DNA of 41,582 nt, from assembly GCA_964580105.1 (NCBI GenBank), contig CAZOJJ010000025.1, positions 1 through 41,582 of the forward strand, in the 5' to 3' direction. Positions 8,434 to 16,299 of the stretch are shown here, piece by piece. Numbering within the stretch: the stretch's first letter is position 1; each line of letters starts with the position of its first letter. This stretch comes from CAZOJJ01 sp964580105. GTDB taxonomy: Bacteria; Bacteroidota; Rhodothermia; Rhodothermales; Rubricoccaceae. The translations under genes were made by a program, and so were the position numbers. The notes under the pieces are model-generated. The model ran no database searches, was not told the origin of the DNA, and saw only the letters and a program-made list of their open reading frames with translations.

Positions 8434-9396
8434 ATGAGCAAGAAAGCCGCCCTCGGCAAGGGCCTCAGCGCCCTGCTCCCCCAGATGCCGCCGCCCGAGG
8501 AATCGGGCGAGGGGCCGGAGCCGGCGGAGACGCCGCGCACGCGCCTCTACAACTTCGAGGACCGCCTCCGCCTCGCCGGCCGTGTGGCCGACGTCGAGGT
8601 GGAGGCCATCCGGCCCAACCCCTATCAGCCGCGCAAGGACTTCAGCGAGGACGCGCTCGACGAGCTGGCCGCCTCCATCCGCCAGCTCGGCATCATCCAG
8701 CCGCTGACCGTCCGCGCCCTCGGCAACGGCCGCTTCGAGCTGATCGCGGGCGAGCGCCGCCTCCGCGCCGCGCGGCGGGCCGGGCTCAAGAAAGTGCCTG
8801 CCTTCGTCCGCGAGGCCGACACCGAGACGATGCTGGAGATGGCCATCGTCGAGAACGTCCAGCGCGAGGACCTCAACCCCATCGAGGTCGCCCTCGGCTA
8901 CCAGCGGCTCATCGAGGAGGTCGGGCTGACGCAGGAGGACGTGGCCGAGAAGGTGGGCAAGAACCGCTCGACGGTCTCCAACGCGCTCCGCCTGCTCCGC
9001 CTGCCCCCGCGCATCCAGGCCTCCCTCCGTGACGGCTCGCTCACGGCCGGCCACGCCCGCGCCCTCATCACGGTCGAGGACGCCGACGTGCAGGTGCAGC
9101 TCCACCGGGCCATCCTCGACAAAGGCCTCTCCGTCCGCGACGTGGAGCGCCTGGCGAAGGAATACCGCGAGGGCGGCTCCGCCGCGCCGAGCCGGCAGGC
9201 CGAGCCCAAGACGGCCGAGCCGCTGCCCGAGCGCGACCGTCTCGCCCTCGACGCGATGGAGGCCCGCCTCCGCGAACACCTCGGCACCCGCGTCGAGATC
9301 CGCCACAAGACGGGCGACGGCAGCGGCACCATCGAGATCGCCTACTTCTCGCCCGAGGACCTGGAGCGCGTGGTTGACGGCATCGTGGGGTCCTGA
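8434..9396 (+). CDS. parB: Chromosome-partitioning protein ParB (Spo0J)
   Basis: A 320-aa ParB/Spo0J CTPase clamp that loads at parS. The N-terminal ParA-contact tail is basic (MSKKAALGKGLSALL). The CTP-binding box is at residues 106-109 (GERR, then RAARRAGL), the second motif is ENVQREDLNPIE at about 140-151, and the helix-turn-helix (LTQEDVAEKVGKNRSTVSNA) follows. A C-terminal dimerisation segment ends the protein. No canonical parS palindrome was found by eye in this window. Confidence 0.96.
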   Translation: MSKKAALGKGLSALLPQMPPPEESGEGPEPAETPRTRLYNFEDRLRLAGRVADVEVEAIRPNPYQPRKDFSEDALDELAASIRQLGIIQPLTVRALGNGRFELIAGERRLRAARRAGLKKVPAFVREADTETMLEMAIVENVQREDLNPIEVALGYQRLIEEVGLTQEDVAEKVGKNRSTVSNALRLLRLPPRIQASLRDGSLTAGHARALITVEDADVQVQLHRAILDKGLSVRDVERLAKEYREGGSAAPSRQAEPKTAEPLPERDRLALDAMEARLREHLGTRVEIRHKTGDGSGTIEIAYFSPEDLERVVDGIVGS

Positions 9397-9434
9397 GTAC
9401 CCGTTCGGGGGGCGGCTCTTCCGTCTGAAACGGC

Positions 9435-9462
9435 GCGGTCCCGGCCCCCGAGCCGGGACCGC
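9435..9462 (+). terminator. Strong hairpin after parB
   Basis: Perfect 11-bp inverted repeat (GCGGTCCCGGC with GCCGGGACCGC) with a 6-base loop, 38 bp past the parB stop. It lacks a following T-run, so it may terminate, attenuate or protect the 3' end before the DUF5683 gene. Confidence 0.5.
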
Positions 9463-9499
9463 CAAACCTTCAGAGGCTGGTTCGTGATGCGTTTGGCGA

Positions 9500-9518
9500 T
9501 CCCGGATCGAGTCCGGGA
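9500..9518. repeat. Short palindromic repeat (TCCCGGA...TCCGGGA)
   Basis: Seven-base inverted arms around TCGAG. The surrounding wording (GATCCCGGATCGAGTCCGGGACGAC) resembles short palindromic intergenic elements scattered through many GC-rich genomes. If it is such an element, the codons it spans (IPDRVRDD) are not real coding sequence. Confidence 0.45.
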
Positions 9519-9531
9519 CGACACGATCCGG

Positions 9532-10203
9532 ATGCTGCGACCGCACTTCGACGGCTCCCCCTCCGCCCCCGAGGCGCAGGGGGCCGGCCTCGCGCCGACG
9601 CTCCGCCGCCTGGTGGGCTTCGTCGTCCTCACCACCGTCCTGGCTGCGGCGCCGGAGGGGCGAGGCCAGGCGGCCGACTCCCTGGCTGCACCGGACTCGC
9701 TCGTGCTCACCGTACCGCCGGATTCGCAGATCGGACCGTCGCCGCGCGGGGCGCTGCTGCGCTCGCTGGCGGTGCCCGGCTGGGGGCAGGTGTACGCCGG
9801 CCAACCCGCGAAGGCGCCGTTCGCGGCGGCCGGCGTGGCCGGCCTCGTGGGGCTGACGGTGTACCTCAACGGGCGATACGTCCGCTACCGCCACGCCTAC
9901 CTCTACGTCTCCCGCGAGGACGACGACCCGACGGTGCCCGACGCCGACAACGAGTTCGCCGGGTTCTTCGACGACTGGGTCGAGGCGGGCTCGCAGTCCG
10001 CCTCGGCCAACCGCGCGCGGCGGGACGTCGCCCGGCGCAACCGCGACCTCGCCGTCCTCGGCACGGTCGTGGTGTACGCGCTCCAGGCGCTCGACGCCTA
10101 CGTCGCCGCCGAGCTGACCGGGTTCGACGTGAGCGAGGACCTCTCCCTCCGCGTGGCCCCGGCGCCGGGTGGCGCGGCGGCCGTTCTGTCGCTCCGCCTC
10201 TGA
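9532..10203 (+). CDS. DUF5683-type membrane protein following parAB
   Basis: A membrane-associated protein of 223 aa of the DUF5683 type. It has an N-terminal hydrophobic segment (LVGFVVLTTVLAAA) ending in a possible signal cleavage near GRGQA, a conserved-looking RSLAVPGWGQVYAGQPAKAP turn followed by a hydrophobic stretch (FAAAGVAGLVGLTVYL), and a second hydrophobic segment near DLAVLGTVVVYALQALDAYV. DUF5683 genes commonly follow parAB in Bacteroidota. The open frame begins at 9484 (GTG), but its first 16 codons cross a palindromic repeat, so 9532 (ATG) is preferred; the start is uncertain. Its last codons overlap a 15-bp tandem repeat. Confidence 0.7.
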   Translation: MLRPHFDGSPSAPEAQGAGLAPTLRRLVGFVVLTTVLAAAPEGRGQAADSLAAPDSLVLTVPPDSQIGPSPRGALLRSLAVPGWGQVYAGQPAKAPFAAAGVAGLVGLTVYLNGRYVRYRHAYLYVSREDDDPTVPDADNEFAGFFDDWVEAGSQSASANRARRDVARRNRDLAVLGTVVVYALQALDAYVAAELTGFDVSEDLSLRVAPAPGGAAAVLSLRL

Positions 10204-10235
10204 CCGCTCCGCCTCTGACCGCTCGGCCTTTGCGG
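10191..10235. repeat. 15-bp tandem repeat across the stop codon of the DUF5683 gene
   Basis: Two identical units of GCTCCGCCTCTGACC and a diverged third. The stop codon TGA lies inside unit 1 and is repeated in unit 2, so expansion would leave the protein unchanged. Confidence 0.75.
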
Positions 10236-10264
10236 GCCCTGCGGAGCCGTGCACGGCGTTTCAC

Positions 10265-10306
10265 TATATTTTGCGTACGCCGTCCGCCGCGCCCCCCTAT
10301 CTTTCG
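10265..10306 (+). promoter_or_regulatory. Candidate promoter region of the serine palmitoyltransferase gene
   Basis: Two promoter-like boxes, TATATTTTG (10265-10273) and TATCTTTCG (10298-10306), stand out as AT-rich islands 66-107 bp before the ATG at 10372. The second matches TAnnTTTG except at its last position. Neither has a clear -35 partner. They may mark two start sites. Confidence 0.4.
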
Positions 10307-10371
10307 CGGTTCGATCCCCCGCCGCCACGGGCGCGTCCGACGGCCCCGGTGCCTCGCCCGACGAGCACGCT

Positions 10372-11700
10372 ATGACCTTACCCGACTTCCACGGGGCCAC
10401 CCGGCCCACGCCTTCCGAGGCCGCGCCAGCCACCGGGACGGGTCCGTCCATCTTCGATAAGGCGCAGCGCTTTCTCGATCCGGGTGGGGACTACGCGCAG
10501 GTCAGGGCGGCCGACCTCTACCCCTACTTCCGCCCCATCGAGGTGAGCGAGGGGACGCGCGCCATCATGCACGGCCGCGAGGTCATCATGGCGGGGTCGA
10601 ACAACTACCTCGGCCTGACCGGCCACCCGAAGGTCGTCGAGGCGGCGCAGGCCGCCGTCGCCAAGTACGGCACCGGCTGCACGGGCAGCCGCTTCCTCAA
10701 CGGCACGCTCGACCTGCACCTCGAACTCGAGGAGCGGCTGGCGAGGTACATGGGCAAGGAGGGCTGCGTGCTCTTCTCGACCGGCTACATGACCAACCAG
10801 GGCGTCATCCAGGCCGTCGCGTCGAAGGGCGACCTCGTCTTCTCGGACAAGGACAACCACGCCTGCATCGTGGCCGGCACGCGCGTCGCCTACGCCGAGA
10901 CCATCCGCTACCGGCACGACGACATGGCCCACCTCCGCGCGCTGCTGGAGAAGGCCCACGCCGAGCGGCCCGAGGCCGGCAAGCTCATCGTCACCGACGG
11001 CGTGTTCTCGATGAGCGGCACGCTGGCGCAGGTGCCCGAGCTCGTCGCCCTCGCCGAGGAGTTCGGCGCCGCGCTCATGCTCGACGACGCCCACGCCGTC
11101 GGCGTCGTCGGCGAGGGCGGGCGCGGCTCGGCCAGCGCCTTCGGCCTCCTCGACCGCGTGGACCTCACCACGGGCACGTTCTCGAAGAGCTTCGCCAGCC
11201 TCGGCGGCTTCGTCGTCGGCAGCCACGCCGTGACGGAGTACATCCGCCACACGGCCAGCGCCCACATCTTCAGCGCGTCCATGCCGCCGGCCAACGTGGC
11301 CACCGTGCTCGCCTGCCTCGACATCCTCGAGGCCGAGCCCGAGCGGCTCGACCGCCTCGCGGAGATCTCCGACACGATGCGGACGGGCTTCCGCGCGCTC
11401 GGCTTCGACGTGTGGACGAGCCAGACGCCCATCATCCCCGTCGTCGTCGGGGACATGATGACGTGCTTCCAGTTCTGGAAGGACCTCCTCGAAGAGGGCG
11501 TCTTCGTCAACGCCGTCATCCCGCCGGCGGTGCCGCCCGGCCAGGCGCTCATGCGCACGTCCTACATGGCCACGCACACCGACGAGGAGCTCGACTTCAT
11601 CCTGGAGGCGTTCCGCAAGGTCGGCCTCCGGCACGGCGTCATCGGCCCGGACGGCGGCCCCGGCCACCTCATCGGGCGGAACGGCCGGCACGCCGACTGA
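10372..11700 (+). CDS. spt: Serine palmitoyltransferase-like PLP enzyme (alpha-oxoamine synthase)
   Basis: A 442-aa PLP-dependent enzyme of the alpha-oxoamine synthase family, which condenses an amino acid with an acyl-CoA or acyl-ACP. The best reading is serine palmitoyltransferase, the entry step of sphingolipid synthesis. The PLP lysine is Lys272 (TGTFSKSFASLGG), the ring-binding Asp/His pair is at 239-241 (LDDAHAVG), and His163 (DNHACI) stacks on PLP. The family also contains glycine C-acetyltransferase and 8-amino-7-oxononanoate synthase, which cannot be excluded. The SPT call is supported by the neighbour at 11860 and by Bacteroidota commonly making sphingolipids. The start was moved from 10249 to 10372 because the upstream codons cross the promoter region. 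Confidence 0.8.
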   Translation: MTLPDFHGATRPTPSEAAPATGTGPSIFDKAQRFLDPGGDYAQVRAADLYPYFRPIEVSEGTRAIMHGREVIMAGSNNYLGLTGHPKVVEAAQAAVAKYGTGCTGSRFLNGTLDLHLELEERLARYMGKEGCVLFSTGYMTNQGVIQAVASKGDLVFSDKDNHACIVAGTRVAYAETIRYRHDDMAHLRALLEKAHAERPEAGKLIVTDGVFSMSGTLAQVPELVALAEEFGAALMLDDAHAVGVVGEGGRGSASAFGLLDRVDLTTGTFSKSFASLGGFVVGSHAVTEYIRHTASAHIFSASMPPANVATVLACLDILEAEPERLDRLAEISDTMRTGFRALGFDVWTSQTPIIPVVVGDMMTCFQFWKDLLEEGVFVNAVIPPAVPPGQALMRTSYMATHTDEELDFILEAFRKVGLRHGVIGPDGGPGHLIGRNGRHAD

Positions 11701-11859
11701 GCTCGCCGAGGCGGACGCGGTCGGGCGCCCGGGACGGGGCGGCGTCGGCATCGGCGTGGGCGGCTCGACGGCGGAGACGGAGGCTTCACGGACACGATCG
11801 CGCCCGGGTGTTACGGGGGGATGAGCGTAGCTTTACGCCCGCATCACCCCTCGCCCTGC

Positions 11860-12996
11860 ATGGCCGTCACCGTCCGCCCGATCTCGTCGCCCGCCGACAC
11901 CCGGCGCTTCGTCGACTTCGTCTACCGGCACTACGCCGACGACTTCTTCTTCGTCCCGCCGCTGCGGATGGACCAGCTCAAGGTCCTGAATCCGAAGAAG
12001 AACCCGTTCTTCGAGCACGGCCGGATGCAGCTCTTCCTGGCCGAGCGCGGCGGCGAGCGCGGCGAGGTCGCCGGCCGCATCGCCGCCATCGTCAACGGCT
12101 CGCACCTTGCGAAGTACGACGACGGCAACGGCTTCTTCGGCTTCTTCGAGACCGTCGAGGACTACGCCGTCGCGGAGGCCCTCCTCGGTGCGGCCGAGGG
12201 CTGGCTCCGCGAGCAGGGCCTCACCGGCGTGCGCGGCCCGACGAACCCGACCATCAACGACACCTCCGGCCTGCTCGTGGACGGGTTCGACAGCGAGCCC
12301 TCGGTGCTGATGCCCTACAACAAACCGTACTACGAGGCCTTCCTGCTCCGCTACGGCTTCGCCCGGGCGATGACGATGTTCGCCTACTACGTCCACGAGA
12401 AGTACCTCGACAAGGCCAAGCTGGAACGGGGCGTCGAGGTCGTGCGGCGGCGCAACCCCGGCCTCACGCTCCGCACACTCGACATGAGCCGGTTCATGGA
12501 GGAGGCCCGCCTCGTGCTCGACATCTACAACGAGGCCTGGAGCGAGAACTGGGGCAGCGTGCCCATGACCGAGCACGAGTTCGAGCACCTCGCCAAAGAC
12601 CTCAAGCAGATCGTCGACCCCGACCTCGTCTACTTCCTGGAGCTGGACGGCGAGCCGGTCGCGTTCTCCGTCACCATCCCCAACGTCAACCAGGCGCTCA
12701 AGCACGTCCGCGGCGGGCGGCTGCTGCCGACGGGGCTGCCGACGCTGCTCGCGCGCTCCTACCTCGGCGGGATCTACGAGACGCGGATGCCGCTGATGGG
12801 CGTCCGCAAGGCCTACCACGGGCGCGGGTTCGACTCCGTCCTCGTCCTCGAAACCATCCGGCGCGGCATCAGGAAGGGCTACGACGCCTGCGAGATGAGC
12901 TGGGTGCTGGAATCCAACAAGCGGCTCACGAACGCGCTCGACGCGATGGGCACCGTGGTGGACAAGACCTACGCGATGTTCGAAAAGACGCTGTAG
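11860..12996 (+). CDS. GNAT-fold protein next to SPT; candidate bacterial ceramide synthase
   Basis: A 378-aa cytoplasmic protein with an acyl-CoA N-acyltransferase (GNAT) look: FLAERGGERGEVAGRIAAIV resembles the central beta-strands of the fold, followed by the distinctive FFGFFETVEDY and GPTNPTINDTSGLLVDGFD stretches and by MPYNKPYYEAFLLRYGF. The C-terminal part (RPLxGVRKAYHGRGFDSVLV region) resembles the acyl-CoA pyrophosphate-binding turn. Bacterial ceramide synthase (bCerS, Caulobacter) is also a GNAT-like protein encoded near SPT, so N-acylation of the sphingoid base is a reasonable inference, not shown. ATG 11860 is preferred; 11821 would add 13 residues. It lies 159 bp after SPT on the same strand, and the HAD gene follows 10 bp later. 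Confidence 0.65.
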   Translation: MAVTVRPISSPADTRRFVDFVYRHYADDFFFVPPLRMDQLKVLNPKKNPFFEHGRMQLFLAERGGERGEVAGRIAAIVNGSHLAKYDDGNGFFGFFETVEDYAVAEALLGAAEGWLREQGLTGVRGPTNPTINDTSGLLVDGFDSEPSVLMPYNKPYYEAFLLRYGFARAMTMFAYYVHEKYLDKAKLERGVEVVRRRNPGLTLRTLDMSRFMEEARLVLDIYNEAWSENWGSVPMTEHEFEHLAKDLKQIVDPDLVYFLELDGEPVAFSVTIPNVNQALKHVRGGRLLPTGLPTLLARSYLGGIYETRMPLMGVRKAYHGRGFDSVLVLETIRRGIRKGYDACEMSWVLESNKRLTNALDAMGTVVDKTYAMFEKTL

Positions 12997-13006
12997 GGAG
13001 GGCTTC

Positions 13007-13771
13007 GTGGTTCAGGGGTGGATGAGACGTTTTGGAGGAAACGTTGACGTGCCGCACTACGGGCCACCGACCACGGACGACGGCCGGACGGCCTTCGTCT
13101 ACTTCGACCTCGACGACACGCTGCTCGACCACCGCGCCGCCGAGCGCGCCGCCCTCGCCGACTGCGTGGCCGACTTCGCCGCGCACTTCGACGGGCACGA
13201 CCTCGCCCACGTCCAGGAGACGTACCACGCGGGCAACTGGCCGCTCTGGCGAGACTACGGGCAGGGCCTCCTCGGCAAGACCGACCTTCAGCGGCTCCGC
13301 TTCGAGCGCCTCCTGAATGCGCTGGCCGTCGAGCACCTCGACGCGGACGAGTTCGGCGCGCACTACCTCGACTGCTACGCGCGCCACTGGACGTGGACGC
13401 CCGGCGCCGAGGCCGCCTTCCACGCCGTCGCCGAGCGCTTCCCGGTGGGGCTGCTGACGAACGGGTTCACCGAGGTCCAGCACGCCAAGCTCGACCGCTT
13501 CCCGGCCCTCCGCGAGCGCGCCCGCGCCGTCGTCATCTCGGAGGAGGTGGGCGTCATGAAGCCGAACGCGGGCATCTTCCGGCACGCCACCGAGGCGGCC
13601 GGGGTCGAGCCCGGCGCCGTCCTCTACGTCGGCGACTCGCTGCACTCGGACGTGGAGGGCGGGCGCGGCTTCGGCTGGAGCGTGGCGTGGTACCGGGGCC
13701 GCGCGGGCGTCCGCGACGACGTGTTCGTGTTCGACGACTGGGGCGCGCTCCTCGCCCGCCTCGGGCTCTAG
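13007..13771 (+). CDS. HAD phosphatase, YjjG-like (subclass I)
   Basis: A HAD hydrolase of up to 254 aa, most like YjjG-type nucleotidases/phosphatases. Motif I is VYFDLDDTLLDH, motif II LLTNGFTEVQ, the conserved Lys sits in VGVMKPNAGIF, and motif IV is YVGDSLHSDVEGG. The helical cap between motifs I and II is of the C1 type. The N-terminus is uncertain: GTG 13007, ATG 13022 and a later GTG are possible, since the first 25 or so residues precede the fold. It follows the GNAT gene by 10 bp and may be co-transcribed. YjjG hydrolyses non-canonical pyrimidine nucleotides; a role in lipid metabolism is not indicated by sequence. Confidence 0.82.
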   Translation: MVQGWMRRFGGNVDVPHYGPPTTDDGRTAFVYFDLDDTLLDHRAAERAALADCVADFAAHFDGHDLAHVQETYHAGNWPLWRDYGQGLLGKTDLQRLRFERLLNALAVEHLDADEFGAHYLDCYARHWTWTPGAEAAFHAVAERFPVGLLTNGFTEVQHAKLDRFPALRERARAVVISEEVGVMKPNAGIFRHATEAAGVEPGAVLYVGDSLHSDVEGGRGFGWSVAWYRGRAGVRDDVFVFDDWGALLARLGL

Positions 13772-13792
13772 GCGGGGCCTCTCCTTCTGCCC

Positions 13793-13820
13793 CGTCATCC
13801 TGAGCGAAGGAGAAGGCTGA
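13793..13820. repeat. Copy of a widespread short intergenic element (TCATCCTGAGCGAAGG)
   Basis: The stretch CGTCATCCTGAGCGAAGGAG lies between the convergent HAD and rhomboid genes. Very similar short elements are scattered between genes in many unrelated bacteria, and translate as 'SFAQDD' or 'LRMT' in spurious frames. Seen once here; family membership is from memory of such elements. Confidence 0.4.
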
Positions 13821-13839
13821 CCACAACGGAGCACCAGGG

Positions 13840-14466
13840 TCAGAACCCGAGCTGGCGGAGGAAGAGGCCCAGCACCGACGGGTAGAGCAGCACCGTCACC
13901 AGCACCCCGCCGAGGGCACCGCCGAGGTGCGCCTCGTGCGCGACGTAGCCCCCGCCCTGCTTCGCCGCGTAGATCGAGAACACCACGTAGAGCACGGCGA
14001 AAAGCACGGCCGGCATCGGGATCGAGAAGAAGATGTAGATGAGGTCGAACGGCCGGAAGAGGATGAACGAGAACAAGACGCCCGAGATGGCGCCCGAGGC
14101 GCCGACGGCCGAGTACTTCGGGTCGTTCCGGTAGCGGGCGTACGTGAGCGCGTTGGCCGCCACCTCCGAGCCGAAGTAGACCAGCAGGAAGGCGAACGAG
14201 CCGAGCCGCCCCTCCACGAACGGCCCGAAGAAGAACAGCGTCACCATGTTGAACACGAGGTGCGCCAGGCCGACGTGGACGAACCCCGCCGAAAGCACTC
14301 GGCCCCACTCCCGCTCGTGCTTGACGAGGTACGGCCGGAACGCCCACTTCCCGACCACCGACGCGTCGAACAGCAGCGTGTAGACGCCGACGAAGACGTT
14401 GAGCAGGAGGAGCAGAAACGTGGCGGGGGCGCTGTAGAGGAGGTCCAAGGCGACGGCGGGGATCAC
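13840..14466 (-). CDS. Rhomboid-family intramembrane serine protease
   Basis: A 208-aa inner-membrane protein with about six membrane segments. The catalytic dyad is visible: Ser124 in AVGASGAISGVL and His180 in YVAHEAHLGGALGG, with the oxyanion-side Asn73 in HLVFNMVTLFFFGP. This is the six-helix rhomboid core. The GTG start leads directly into the first hydrophobic stretch. A minus-strand TAAGTTAC box ends about 6 bases before the GTG, so the mRNA could be nearly leaderless. Substrates unknown. It is divergent from the MgtC-like gene at 14541. Confidence 0.9.
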   Translation of the reverse strand: MIPAVALDLLYSAPATFLLLLLNVFVGVYTLLFDASVVGKWAFRPYLVKHEREWGRVLSAGFVHVGLAHLVFNMVTLFFFGPFVEGRLGSFAFLLVYFGSEVAANALTYARYRNDPKYSAVGASGAISGVLFSFILFRPFDLIYIFFSIPMPAVLFAVLYVVFSIYAAKQGGGYVAHEAHLGGALGGVLVTVLLYPSVLGLFLRQLGF

Positions 14467-14540
14467 GGGCGCGGTAACTTACGCACCGCTTCTCCAGCGC
14501 GTCCGCCCACAGCCGGCCCATCCGCCCACCCGCCTCCCCG

Positions 14541-15803
14541 ATGGACCCCGCCGCCGTCCACTTCGGCCGCTTCGGTGCGGCCCTCGCCGTCGGGCTGCTC
14601 GTCGGGCTCCAGCGGGAGTACGCCAAGCAGGACGAACCCGACGACCTCTTCGCCGGGGTGCGCACGTTCGCGCTGATCGGGCTGGCGGGGGCGCTGGCGG
14701 CCTACGCCGAGGCCGTCCTCGACGCGCCCCTCGTCTTCGCGGCCGCCCTCGCCCTCCTCGGCGCCTTCGTCGTGACGGCCTACCTCGTCGTCGCCCGCAA
14801 CGGCGACATCGGGCTGACGACGGAGATGGCGGCGGTGATCGTGTTCCTCGCCGGGGCGCTGTGCGCCTGGGGCGAGCTCGCCCTCGGCGCGGCCGTCGGC
14901 GTGGCGACGACGGCCCTGCTGGCACTCAAGCCCTTCGCCCAGCACCTGATCGAGCGGATCGACCGCGACGACGTGGTGGCGACGCTGAAGTTCGCCGTCA
15001 TCACGGCGCTCGTCTTGCCCGTGCTCCCGCGCGAGACGTACGGCCCGCCGCCGTTCGACGCCGTGAGCCCGTTCAACGTGTGGCTGATGGTGGTCTTCAT
15101 CTCCGGCCTCTCGTTCCTCGGCTACGTGCTCATCCAGGCCGTCGGGGCCAAGCGCGGCGTGGGGCTGACGGGCATCCTCGGCGGGCTCGCCTCCTCGACG
15201 GCCGTCACGCTCATGTTCGCCGAGCGCAGCCGGGACGCGAACGCGCTCTCCCGCCCGCTCGCCCTCGGCCTCCTCCTCGCGTGGACGATCATGTTCGGCC
15301 GGGTGCTCGTCGAGGTGGGCGTGGTCAACGCGCCGCTGCTGGCGGAGGCGTGGCTGCCCATCACGGCCGGCGGCGTGGCCGGGCTGACCTGGGCGGGCGT
15401 GCTCTACCTCCGCGAGCGGCCGCAGGGCGAGACCGAGCCGCAGTCGTTCTCGAACCCGTTCAAACTCAAGACCGCCGTCCAGTTCGGGCTGCTCTACGGC
15501 GTCATCCTGATCGCGGCCCGGGCCGCCTCGATGTACTTCGGGACGGCGGGCGTCTACGTCTCCGCCGTCGCCTCCGGCGTGGCCGACGTGGACGCCATCA
15601 CGCTTTCGATGGCCGAACTCAGCCGGGGCGACGGCCTGCCCGCCGAGACGGCCGCGCGGGCCATCGTGCTGGCCACCGTGAGCAACACGCTCGTCAAGGG
15701 CGGGATCGTCGTCGCACTCGGGGGTGCGGGCATCCGCCGGGCCGTCCTTCCGGGCGTCGGACTCATCGCAGCCGCGGCGCTGGCGGTGGGGTTCCTGGTT
15801 TGA
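14541..15803 (+). CDS. MgtC/SapB-family membrane protein with DUF4010 domain
   Basis: A 420-aa polytopic membrane protein. The N-terminal 140 residues match the MgtC/SapB pattern (GLLVGLQREYAKQ, FAGVRTFALIGLAGALAAY, ELALGAAVGVATTALLALKP). The rest is a DUF4010-like hydrophobic domain with several more membrane segments (LASSTAVTLMFAERS, ILIAARAASMYFG, GVADVDAITLSMAELS). Proteins of this architecture are of unknown function; the MgtC part alone is tied to magnesium stress and virulence in some bacteria. The ATG fits the first conserved segment. It stands alone, divergent from rhomboid. Confidence 0.85.
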   Translation: MDPAAVHFGRFGAALAVGLLVGLQREYAKQDEPDDLFAGVRTFALIGLAGALAAYAEAVLDAPLVFAAALALLGAFVVTAYLVVARNGDIGLTTEMAAVIVFLAGALCAWGELALGAAVGVATTALLALKPFAQHLIERIDRDDVVATLKFAVITALVLPVLPRETYGPPPFDAVSPFNVWLMVVFISGLSFLGYVLIQAVGAKRGVGLTGILGGLASSTAVTLMFAERSRDANALSRPLALGLLLAWTIMFGRVLVEVGVVNAPLLAEAWLPITAGGVAGLTWAGVLYLRERPQGETEPQSFSNPFKLKTAVQFGLLYGVILIAARAASMYFGTAGVYVSAVASGVADVDAITLSMAELSRGDGLPAETAARAIVLATVSNTLVKGGIVVALGGAGIRRAVLPGVGLIAAAALAVGFLV

Positions 15804-15854
15804 CGAGCGCCGGCGAGTGCCGGCGAGCGCCGAAGGCGTTCCGTGGCGCTGCCG

Positions 15855-15862
15855 TATGTTGA
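15855..15862 (+). promoter_or_regulatory. Candidate -10 box for the lipoprotein at 15886
   Basis: TATGTTGA, 24 bp before the chosen ATG. An in-frame ATG overlaps this box (15856), but the downstream ATG gives the better lipoprotein signal. The same TATGTTGA occurs before the membrane-protein gene at 34451. Confidence 0.35.
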
Positions 15863-15885
15863 CGTCCTTCCTCCGGCCTCTCCCC

Positions 15886-16233
15886 ATGCGGCTTCGCTAC
15901 GCGCTTCTCCTGCTCGGCCCGTTCGTCGGCGGCTGCGAGAGCGCGCCGCCGCACCCGCTCGTCGGGGCCTGGCGCGACGCGGCGGACTCCGCGTTCACCC
16001 GCCAGTACACCTTCGCCGAGGACGGCGAGCTGGAGATCGCACTCCGGCGGCCCGCTCCGCTCTCCGACACCCTGTTTGCGGCCACGTATGCCGTCGAGCA
16101 CGACAGCATCCTCACTCTGGCCGACGCCCACGGCTCGGAGCAGTTCATCGCCCACGTCCGCGGCGACACCCTCGCGCTCCGCGACGCCGAGGGGTTCTCG
16201 GTGCGCTTCTACCGCCTGCCCGAGCGGCCGTGA
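15886..16233 (+). CDS. Small lipoprotein, lipocalin-like
   Basis: A 115-aa predicted lipoprotein: MRLRYALLLLGPFVGGC gives a signal with lipobox VGGC. The mature part begins HPLVGAWRDAADSAFTRQYT, followed by alternating beta segments, resembling small lipocalin-like 'L(V/L)G.W' domains. Start at 15886 rather than 15856 was chosen for signal quality. The next gene encodes a similar protein, so the two may be related copies. Function unknown. Confidence 0.65.
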   Translation: MRLRYALLLLGPFVGGCESAPPHPLVGAWRDAADSAFTRQYTFAEDGELEIALRRPAPLSDTLFAATYAVEHDSILTLADAHGSEQFIAHVRGDTLALRDAEGFSVRFYRLPERP

Positions 16234-16299
16234 TCTTCCCGCCCGCCCGCGCGTTTACCGTCCGATCCCTTCCCCACTCGGCCTCAGCTTCTCCCTGCC

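Noticed and set aside
7180..10254. A 1024-aa open frame on the minus strand across parA, parB and the DUF5683 gene
   Set aside because: It is antisense to three convincing genes, has an Arg/Gly/Ala-rich composition typical of GC-rich shadow frames, and no domain.
7100..10300. parS site or oriC near parAB
   Set aside because: The canonical parS palindrome and a DnaA-box cluster were looked for by eye and not seen; the origin is probably outside the window.
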